64,000 nt of DNA from Schistosoma mansoni. Lineage: Eukaryota; Platyhelminthes; Trematoda; Strigeidida; Schistosomatidae. Location: contig NC_031497.1 in the NCBI RefSeq assembly GCF_000237925.1, forward strand, positions 11,702,512-11,766,511, in the 5' to 3' direction. Within the stretch, counting starts at the first letter, position 1. Each line of letters starts with the position of its first letter. This document shows positions 58,901 to 64,000 of the stretch, piece after piece. The notes beneath the pieces are model-generated. The model ran no database searches and had not been told where the DNA came from. It worked only from the letters and a program-made list of their open reading frames with translations. The position numbers were made by a program, and so were the translations under genes.

Positions 58901-59020
58901 GAGAATTTTTTCGGCCTTGAGCGTGCCATTTGAAATCACATTTCTCACTGTTTTAGAAGACAAAAAATCTATCTGTTCATGCCGAATACTCTTAAGAAGA
59001 CCACTTAATAACTCCATCAA
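40842..59020 (-). CDS. LRP2BP: LRP2-binding protein (Sel1-repeat adaptor), six exons recognised
   Basis: Exons, in order of translation, are 58796-59020, 58646-58759, 58433-58590, 54464-54621, 43924-44095 and 40842-40995. They join in phase to 327 codons. The human protein has 347, so only the last ~20 are missing. LRP2BP is a cytoplasmic adaptor with a TPR and Sel1-like repeats, named for binding the tail of megalin. Matches to human include NLGRAYYQGYGV (human NLGRAYYEGKGV), QKAFQWHSDACGNGSVESQG (human [20 protein letters not shown]), GVMYLYGIGVKED and AMSMACFLYALCL (human AMASFYHARCL). Introns 1 and 2 are only 36 and 55 bases; introns 3-5 are 3.8, 10.4 and 2.9 kb and filled with mobile elements. 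The start could be either of two adjacent ATGs at 59020/59017. Confidence 0.93.
41800..42322 (+). mobile_element. RTE-derived mini-element (5' UTR joined to 3' UTR), in LRP2BP intron 5
   Basis: The 5' UTR from CCCCCAAATGCCCTGGTACG is nearly the same as 34481-34925. At about 42255 it passes directly to the 3' UTR (GGCGCATATGTATCTGGTGC, TTGTACCAATATTTATG) with an (AAT)n tail. No coding sequence remains. It has the same architecture as 30310-30718 but a slightly different junction. Confidence 0.88.
42323..43084. other. LRP2BP intron 5, AT-rich part
   Basis: No feature is recognised. Confidence 0.5.
43085..43331 (-). repeat. Dispersed ~300-bp MITE-like repeat, copy E (inverted)
   Basis: The right end reads GTAATGAACGAGGACTC on the minus strand and the left end ACATACTACTTATATCTG. 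Both are the family termini seen in copies B and D. The middle is diverged. Confidence 0.5.
43332..43923. other. LRP2BP intron 5, next to exon 5
   Basis: AT-rich, with no feature recognised. Confidence 0.5.
43924..44095 (-). CDS. LRP2BP: LRP2BP exon 5
   Basis: Acceptor TTATTTAG. Encodes AVLGVMYLYGIGVKED, then ALFCLSEASARGSLYAKANL and the end FTNVCYLASR. The donor is GTAATA. Confidence 0.93.
44178..44488 (+). repeat. Dispersed ~300-bp MITE-like repeat, copy F
   Basis: Starts ATAGTAAACAAGAACACTAG and ends TATGTAGATCTAAGTAGCTC plus ACACACAGC. It shares CATACAGTAAA and CAATTGTCTCA with the other copies. It lies in LRP2BP intron 4. Confidence 0.6.
44489..45655. other. LRP2BP intron 4, AT-rich part
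   Basis: No feature is recognised. Confidence 0.45.
45656..46085. repeat. Unclassified repeat, possibly an old LTR
   Basis: The block is richer in GC than its surroundings and has a B-box-like GGGTTCGAATACC at about 45683 and CCAATCAGAAA near 45952. It directly precedes RTE and gypsy scraps. The classification is a guess. Confidence 0.25.
46120..46191 (-). mobile_element. Short RTE LINE scrap
   Basis: The reverse complement encodes SAGGGVSDEIDARI, the same piece as at 12870-12910 and 37572-37610. It is ~70 bp long. Confidence 0.75.
46370..47445 (-). mobile_element. Boudicca-type LTR element, internal fragment
   Basis: A fossil covering the end of gag, the protease and the first half of RT, collinear with 24560-25610 of the whole element at roughly 90% identity. 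It has no LTRs and is truncated at both ends, with a few breaks. It lies in LRP2BP intron 4. Confidence 0.88.
47446..49337. other. LRP2BP intron 4, mixed sequence
   Basis: 47460-47710 may be a terminal repeat of an unknown element (TATATAAA and a GC-richer stretch near 47580) but lacks a partner. At 48797-49276 a plus-strand frame of ~159 codons is open. Its last third (TLQYHFDPDFGATNESWFKR, then EDVFQITLPYHIDY) looks protein-like, but I cannot assign it. Confidence 0.35.
49338..50054 (-). mobile_element. RTE LINE, 5'-truncated 3' part
   Basis: The minus frame from about 50050 to 49573 is open: GRVRSVLLYGSESWPIRVED, HQLRWLGHVLCMPNHRLPRR, then GRCRLPGWDSRDDSNRWLET. The 3' UTR ends in (GACT)n at 49338-49355. 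The RT core and endonuclease are absent. It abuts, head to head, the 5' end of another RTE piece at 50055. Confidence 0.88.
50055..52452 (+). mobile_element. Chimeric non-autonomous RTE-type element
   Basis: The RTE 5' leader starts CCCGACCGTTGCTGCTACC, as at 5567, and runs to about 50815. About 580 bp of unrelated sequence follows (50816-51393). The RTE end (YDTVLF onward) and 3' UTR end at GTAGCTGACTGTCTGACTG. Endonuclease and RT core are missing, so it could only move with help. From 50926 it is ~99% the same as 7289-8808. It lies antisense in LRP2BP intron 4. Confidence 0.75.
52500..53410 (+). mobile_element. Ty3/gypsy (Mag-like) fossil fragment
   Basis: Translations such as LQMDTASDVTLISRKTW and NLLGLDWLTELK resemble the protease region of Mag-type gypsy elements (DTASD.T..S..TW, LNLLGLDW). 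Later sequence near 53190-53400 may be the end of integrase. It is heavily decayed, with many breaks, and no LTRs are identified. Confidence 0.5.
53447..53476. repeat. (TA)n microsatellite
   Basis: TATATA run with a single interrupting C. Confidence 0.8.
53477..54463. other. LRP2BP intron 4, next to exon 4
   Basis: AT-rich, with no feature recognised beyond a possible decayed repeat end near 53500-53620. Confidence 0.45.
54464..54621 (-). CDS. LRP2BP: LRP2BP exon 4
   Basis: Acceptor GAATCTAG. Encodes CFLFAANNGDSKACISAQTA through CGNGSVESQ. The donor is GTCAGT. This is the most strongly conserved exon with human. Confidence 0.93.
54942..55141. other. Assembly gap (200 N)
   Basis: A run of exactly 200 N in LRP2BP intron 3. 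Confidence 0.99.
55292..56235. repeat. Tandem duplication, period ~567 bp
   Basis: GCCTTGAGTGTTGTTGTTG begins at 55292 and again at 55859. About 360 bp after each start are almost identical, ending in CGATCGTGCGATGTCGGTGT. The second unit is cut short after ~370 bp. The strand shown is rich in GT/TG and poor in C. It lies just after gap 2, so the array may be longer than assembled. Confidence 0.88.
56600..57461 (+). mobile_element. LINE remnant, RT C-terminal region, clade uncertain
   Basis: ARVAFLRLKDLWNLKELSLN then TKVKIFNTNSKNIPLYENEM, and LSLEQKIKKGCWRWIGNT, match the C-terminal pattern of LINEs that end in (R)KWRWIGHTLRK. A stop follows WIGNTTETT and the rest is decayed. It joins the CR1-like piece at 57462 directly. 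Confidence 0.6.
57462..58133 (+). mobile_element. CR1-like LINE remnant in LRP2BP intron 3
   Basis: Carries the same C-terminal RT motifs and stops as 19854-20525, to which it is >99% identical. It lies on the strand opposite to LRP2BP and ends ~300 bp from exon 3. Confidence 0.8.
58433..58590 (-). CDS. LRP2BP: LRP2BP exon 3
   Basis: Encodes AKACEFFKEIM to CSSTEDALR with a full Sel1 block. The donor is GTGTGT. The 3' part of this exon is duplicated at 20825-20892. Confidence 0.92.
58646..58759 (-). CDS. LRP2BP: LRP2BP exon 2
   Basis: 38 codons, EKYNEAWNYFRMGY to NLVSKD, including FQLGIMLYDNL (human YQLGVMYYDGL). The donor GTAACG is weak. The next intron is 55 bases. Confidence 0.88.
58796..59020 (-). 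CDS. LRP2BP: LRP2BP exon 1
   Basis: 75 codons, MMELLSGLLK to GQIYFEK. CAFYLGQIYFE equals human YFLRGQLYFE. The donor GTAAAC opens a 36-base intron. Confidence 0.9.
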
Positions 59021-59225
59021 TTAAAATATTGAGTGATTGTAATAGAAACGGAAGCTGAAAATTGATGTATTAAAAGCAACTAGTGGTCAGTTGTAAGCAA
59101 AGGAGGTTGGTTGGCCTGTGGTAATAAGGTATTTGTACTGACTGAGGATTATTTCGTACATGGTTCCGAGATTGCATTTATTTCCGAATTCAATACGTCC
59201 AGTTGTCCTCACGGGGTTCTCGTGG
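59021..59225 (-). promoter_or_regulatory. Probable LRP2BP 5' UTR/promoter region
   Basis: A short stretch between the start codon and the satellite units. No core promoter motif can be named with confidence. Confidence 0.3.
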
Positions 59226-59655
59226 ACTCTATACTGCTTTAAACTGTAATCCTGACTGGTAAGCAGAGATAGATAGTGGCTAGCAGTGAAATCCAGGATG
59301 CGTGTTTCGTCCTATTTGGGACTCGTCACCTGGATGTACCTGCATCTCATAGTTGATGTTCACTCTGGGACTTGAACCCAGTACCCTCGTTTTAAACGCC
59401 ATCGCGTTATCCACTCGGCCACTGAATCCTGATAGCCACTTGCCTGTGCTGTGGGGTGAAGTTTAAATTCACTTAGTATTGTTTTGTTTGAATCTTCCCA
59501 TCGATGTGTTAGGACTGCAACTGGTCAGTCTCTAATTGGCATATGTGCATACTGTGCGTATTGCCTCAATATAGCCTTAATTCACAAGCATGGTAGGCAG
59601 AGATGGATAGTGGCTAGGTTCGAGTCCCAGAGTGAACATCAACTATCCTGACTGT
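59226..59655 (-). repeat. SM-alpha-like hammerhead satellite units, rearranged
   Basis: One unit has A and B boxes (complements at 59411-59421 and 59368-59378). Its hammerhead-like block at 59280-59341 has lost core identity: the core C of CUGA is G, and the cleavage triplet is ATC. A second partial unit follows from about 59483. At about 59618 it flips, with GGTTCGAGTCCCAGAG now on the plus strand. The array lies ~250 bp upstream of the LRP2BP start. Confidence 0.78.
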
Positions 59656-59864
59656 CAGAAGCTCCATTATTTTCGGTGATCATACCAGCGTTGGGGTAGG
59701 GCCAGTTCTTAAATAGTTTGTGGCAGGAAATAATATCCCAAAGATAAATATTTATGCACGTATTCAACATCGATTCTCGCTTCATTGGTTTTACTGGTCA
59801 CACTCTTGCTGAAGGCGCTCAGTCACGCATCCACACCCGTTCTTGAGTGGGCACATCGCATACC

Positions 59865-60123
59865 TCACAAATGTTAGTCAGCTTAGACCAGACACTTCTC
59901 AACATATCAATACCTCTACAAATATATCTACGAACCCATTCATTTCTGAATGTTTATCTGACTGGGTTGGTATACTTCGATTACAAGAGTGTTACGAGCA
60001 AAGGTGTTGCTAAACTCCGGATATTTGCGGCATTTTCAGCGTATTTGCATGAATATCCTATCAAAATGTTCACTGTCCTTACCCACTAAATAACCTTACT
60101 TAGGTAATATTTTGTCTGCAAAT
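59865..60123 (+). repeat. Left arm of a 259-bp inverted repeat
   Basis: Identical, as far as I can compare by eye, to the reverse complement of 63742-64000. The inner end is at GTCTGCAAAT. An 80-codon frame crosses it but has no recognisable domain. Confidence 0.9.
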
Positions 60124-60326
60124 ATATGTCTCAAATTAGTGATCATGATTGTAAAAATGGCATGACTGCTTTGCATTAATATTATTCATAACGTTATTCA
60201 TTTTGTGCGTGCGAATTTATCCCCTTTTTCTGTTTTATTACGTACCGACTTAAATGAGTAACTTATTACAGTAAATCCCGAAACAGTTAAAACATTTTCA
60301 TTCTACCTGTAAGCTGTCATGCAACC

Positions 60327-60848
60327 TGCAACATACTGTCATACGGAAATAAATTACCATTTGTATCAGAATCAACAATGTGAATCAGAACAAACTTCTT
60401 TGGTGTCGAGAACTACATTTAGTCGGCATATCCACTGTGTAACTTTAAATCATCGGTATTTAGAACTTGAACCACAGGTTTTCCAACATTACTCACCGCG
60501 ACTCTCGTGGCTAAACGAAAGTCTTCCCACGATAATTTATAACTCCTGCAAACTCTAAACTATTCATGCTCGAACGCACAATCTTCCCCTCCAATAATTC
60601 TTGCGAAGTTGTAGTGACCTGCTTTTCCCGACGAGAACGCGATTGGTATAATGGAAACAATTATTATTATAACCAACTGTACCAGTGATTGTTTTACTGT
60701 ACTCGTTTTTGTTTAACTGTATCAAAATCACTTCTCGTTCTGTTGTCCATCTTGTTTATGAAGACGCTCTTTCGCTCTAGCGTTTTGACTGTAATCTTTG
60801 GCACGTCTCGGTATTCTTTCGATACCACGAAATCGCCAATAAATATAC
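60327..60848. repeat. Source copy of the duplicated upstream block
   Basis: About 98% identical to 20901-21423. It is AT-rich, with TTTTTGTTTAACTGTATC and GACGCTCTTTCGCTCTAGCG as landmarks. It lies 1.3-1.8 kb upstream of the LRP2BP start and has no obvious gene. Confidence 0.85.
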
Positions 60849-61689
60849 TTTATCTCGACCAGTTACAGTCTTCTGGTTTACGAGCTATCAAAGGAACCAA
60901 TCAAGTTTTGGGCGCATAATCTTACTGTATTGGTGATCATAGTCAATCTAGACTCGACGCAACCTAAAAGGTATCTTTTGCTGCCAAATGTTTAGCATTT
61001 TTACATTGTAGCAGAAATATGTCAGCTTCCCTCCTCAGCTCATGGAATGTTGCAGCAGCAGTCGAATTACTAGTGATTTGTGAAGTCCTGATGAAATGTT
61101 GTCCCTGACAATTAGAGAAAGTGTGTTTGGAGGCAGTGAAACATTATTTGGACTCCATACCATTCAATCAGGTAGTAACTGCACCGGAGATAAAATAAGA
61201 GCCATTATCAGTCACTATCACCTTGAGAATCCCTTCGAGACTGCACACTTTTCCCAGTGCTTGTATAGTGACGTTATAATTCTATGAATTCGTGAAAAAA
61301 CTCCAGGTTACTTGAATATTAATCGCTGACAACAAGTTCATTGTTTTAATACTAATTTATTATGCAAAATACCTCTTCAAATCGTGTTTCTGACGTTGGT
61401 TTCACCTCCTACCGAGTAATCCTATTACAAGCAAAAGTAGACAATTTGATAAAAACGAAGCCTGCTCATCACCCAGTCAAATCAATAAAAATAAAAATAT
61501 GCTGAAATAGCTTCCACAAAAAAGGGAGATAGCCACTTGTGTTTTAGAATACTGTTTTCGGTACTATATTTTAAAACCTCACACATAATCCTTTCAGCTT
61601 CTTTTTGAACTACCTACATTTATAAGCCCCTTTGTCCAAACCAGGCTTACTAAACATTCACCCGGGTTGTGAGCAACAAATGCGTCAAG
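60849..61689. other. Non-coding sequence upstream of LRP2BP
   Basis: No gene or element is recognised. Confidence 0.4.
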
Positions 61690-61890
61690 CTAATAATAGA
61701 CTGAAATAAACGCTATGTAACAAGCACAAAGATTACAAAAATGGACGTGTGATAGAAAAATGCCGTTACTAGCTGATAAATAATCACGTGTGAAATCCTC
61801 GACAACATGTAACATATGAGCGAGAACCAGTGGCATGACTTTTCGACCATGCCGTTGCATGTCACAACGCACCTCCATAAAGCGCACCAA
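61690..61890 (-). other. Exon-like open frame, unassigned
   Basis: After an acceptor-like GACATTACAG a minus frame of 66 codons is open: LVRFMEVRCDMQRHGRKVMP then LVLAHMLHVVEDFTRDYLSA. The amino-acid mix looks protein-like rather than AT noise. No donor was found before the stop. I do not recognise the family. Confidence 0.3.
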
Positions 61891-62599
61891 CTGTAATGTC
61901 GACAATACGAATCTTAGTAATATTATTTGCATTCATATGTGAGAAGTGTTATCCCCATAATTTTATGATCAATGTACCTTGTAAAATATCAAACTAACTG
62001 AGTAACCCACCACAATGTAGGCTGTATCTTCCGTAACAATTTGATCTTGTCTGTAAATTGGCCTGCCTCATGTAACCAACTGTTATTTAAGAATAAATTA
62101 TCTTTGTTATTATAAACGTCAAAATTAGGTTGTCTCATAATTCTCGGTGAGTGTTCAAACTTCTTAGGCTGCACTGTGTATGGTTAGGCTCAGACTTCAG
62201 GAACTGCAAAGATAACCCCGTATTTCTTTCAAAACATTCGAGTCACTTGAACAGAGGTTTGAAGCCTGGGCTTGGTTTTCAATTTCGGATATCATTAAGA
62301 CTGTGTACACTAATGTGGATATATTTAAATCCAGCGAGGCTAATTTCCACCTCTTAAATTTCAGCGGTATGGCTGTGAACCAAGGTCGCAAATTATCAAC
62401 TCATCATTCCTCTCAAGACATTATGAAACAGGACTAAGAGTATAGAAGCCTCCCCGATCATGTCTACTCAGTTTTGTGTGTCCAGGGTGCTTATATTTAC
62501 ACCTGACTGCTATGTTATGGACAGAACACCACATAAACCGGCGAACCAGAAAGACTGAGCCAGCATGGACTGTACACGTACTTATATCATCCATTAGAG
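61891..62599. other. Unclassified sequence
   Basis: A minus frame at 62197-62391 is open, but nothing in it is recognised. Confidence 0.4.
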
Positions 62600-63130
62600 T
62601 TCGATAGATTTTGATTTTGTGTAGAAATTAGTGGACCTAGAAGGACCTGTTCTGATACTTTACCAACTATTGATTACAAGGATGAGCATCTAAGATTGAT
62701 TCGAGCTTTCTATCGAGGGCTTAGCAGACAGTTTTCCTTCTGAATTCTCAGAGACTAATCAATAGTAGATTTTTCAACTTCAATATAAGTTCACTAAGCT
62801 ACACATTATCAAGTGTTTTGTTGAAGTCGTTGTCATCTACACTTTCGGTTTCCATCAGTAAAGAATACTGCCATTTTCCTTCTGCTAGTAAGAAGTTATT
62901 TGCACAACAAATCCCTTTTCTGGAGTCTTGTTACTCAACAATTAAAAAGTCATTAATTTTCATGATAGTTATAGCATTGCTTTGGATGCTTCTTTGAAGT
63001 ATGTTATCTAAGACCTTGGTGAGACTGACAGGTCTGTAGTCCGTCAGAAGTTGTTCTGATACTGTCTTACGGATTATAATGGGTACTAGGTAATTTTGAT
63101 CCTCAGGTTATTCACTCCAGCTTTGTGACA
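62600..63130 (-). mobile_element. CR1-like LINE remnant (RT)
   Basis: The minus strand gives LTDYRPVSLTKVLDNILQRS near 63040 (cf. NYRPVSLTSVVCKILEK), and further on a VD..DF.K region near 62840. It is short and decayed. Confidence 0.65.
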
Positions 63131-63741
63131 TCTTGAATATTATAGTACGCGAGGTAGTAGTGCAAAACTATAATTTACCTCGGAATTCTACGGTGTGTCT
63201 CACCAGGTCTTATTGACTTTTCGGTATATATAAAATATCCATTGTTTTAACAAATCATTCGAGTGGAAATCCATATAAGACAAAATATTTGATGACCTTG
63301 CTTCTGAGATAAACCATTCGTTAAGAAGGTACTCATAAATGAAAACCTTTCGAAAGTAACCACTTGAAATTCACTCCTATGAAAGCTCGAAGTAGGAACG
63401 TTAGGACGAGTTCTATAACCGATTTATGGGACGCATTTCGTCTTTCCCCTGGTTGTGCTATACACTGGTTTATTTCCATACTTTCTCTAAGCTCCACGAG
63501 ATGTGTTTATACACATATTTTGGGTCTACTTGCAAAGTAGAACTGCATGGGTTATAGCAAGACTTATGGTGGCATTCCAGCGTTTTTCGTTTGTAACTGT
63601 TGAATTTTCTGGCCTATACAGAAGTGCCGTTGCTTCTTATCATTTGAAGCCGCCCTCGTTATGAACTGATGAGTATCTTGATCGTCCAATTGCCTAAAAG
63701 ACTAGCATCGCCCAGCGAAATCTATTGAATTCAAGCTGTAC
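63131..63741. other. Unclassified sequence between LINE remnant and right arm
   Basis: Probably decayed repeat sequence. No clear feature is seen. Confidence 0.4.
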
Positions 63742-64000
63742 ATTTGCAGACAAAATATTACCTAAGTAAGGTTATTTAGTGGGTAAGGACAGTGAACATT
63801 TTGATAGGATATTCATGCAAATACGCTGAAAATGCCGCAAATATCCGGAGTTTAGCAACACCTTTGCTCGTAACACTCTTGTAATCGAAGTATACCAACC
63901 CAGTCAGATAAACATTCAGAAATGAATGGGTTCGTAGATATATTTGTAGAGGTATTGATATGTTGAGAAGTGTCTGGTCTAAGCTGACTAACATTTGTGA
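63742..64000 (-). repeat. Right arm of the inverted repeat, cut by the window end
   Basis: Reverse complement of 59865-60123. The match is still running at base 64000, so the true arm is longer than 259 bp. Confidence 0.9.

Noticed and set aside
59865-60123. 80-codon frame in both inverted arms as a conserved gene
   Set aside because: Both copies are the same DNA in opposite orientation; no domain is recognised.
1-64000. CRISPR arrays, bacterial operons, riboswitches
   Set aside because: The window is clearly eukaryotic, with spliced genes and metazoan retroelements; no regularly spaced repeats of CRISPR type are seen.

Overview
The window looks like AT-rich nuclear DNA from a blood fluke (Schistosoma or a close relative). 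The evidence is the mix of repeats: a Boudicca/CsRn1-type LTR element, RTE-clade LINEs of the SR2/Perere-3 kind, CR1-like LINE remnants, and 335-bp satellite/SINE-type units that carry a tRNA-like promoter and a hammerhead ribozyme. The host genes have introns, and several introns near their 5' ends are only 36-55 bases long, as is common in schistosomes. The species cannot be fixed from the sequence alone. Two runs of exactly 200 N (18410-18609 and 54942-55141) are assembly gaps.

Three host genes can be supported. (1) A minus-strand gene for a ribosomal-L1-domain nucleolar protein (RSL1D1 type) has two coding exons, 14394-15017 and 9608-10027. Its 4.4-kb intron holds a decayed RTE LINE. (2) A plus-strand gene for mitochondrial ribosomal protein bL28m (MRPL28) has six exons from 28252 to 32128. 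One surplus A in a homopolymer breaks its frame. (3) A minus-strand LRP2-binding-protein gene (LRP2BP, Sel1 repeats) has six recognised exons between 59020 and 40842. Its last ~20 codons were not found. The three genes are unrelated housekeeping or adaptor genes with no sign of joint regulation.

Layout: 1-5.3 kb holds small dispersed repeats, hammerhead-bearing repeats and microsatellites. 5.6-8.8 kb is a chimeric RTE LINE. 9.6-15.0 kb is RSL1D1 with an RTE copy in its intron. 16.8-20.5 kb holds CR1-like remnants around an inverted repeat and gap 1. 19.85-21.42 kb is a recent partial copy of the LRP2BP 5' region. 21.42-26.74 kb is a whole-looking Boudicca-type element with near-identical 326-bp LTRs and a 4-bp target duplication. 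27-28.1 kb is an LTR-element scrap joined to a CR1-like remnant. 28.25-32.13 kb is MRPL28. 34.48-38.36 kb is a full-length RTE LINE with an open 1017-codon frame and a 9-bp target duplication. 40.8-59.0 kb is LRP2BP with introns full of RTE, LTR and satellite remnants. 59-64 kb is upstream sequence with satellite units, a CR1-like remnant and a 259-bp inverted repeat whose right arm runs to the window edge.

Most of the window is therefore transposable-element matter in and between three host genes. The most notable points are the truncated LRP2BP copy next to the young LTR element, the chimeric RTE copies sharing an unexplained segment, the RTE 5'-end/3'-end mini-elements, an intact hammerhead core, and the large inverted repeats.
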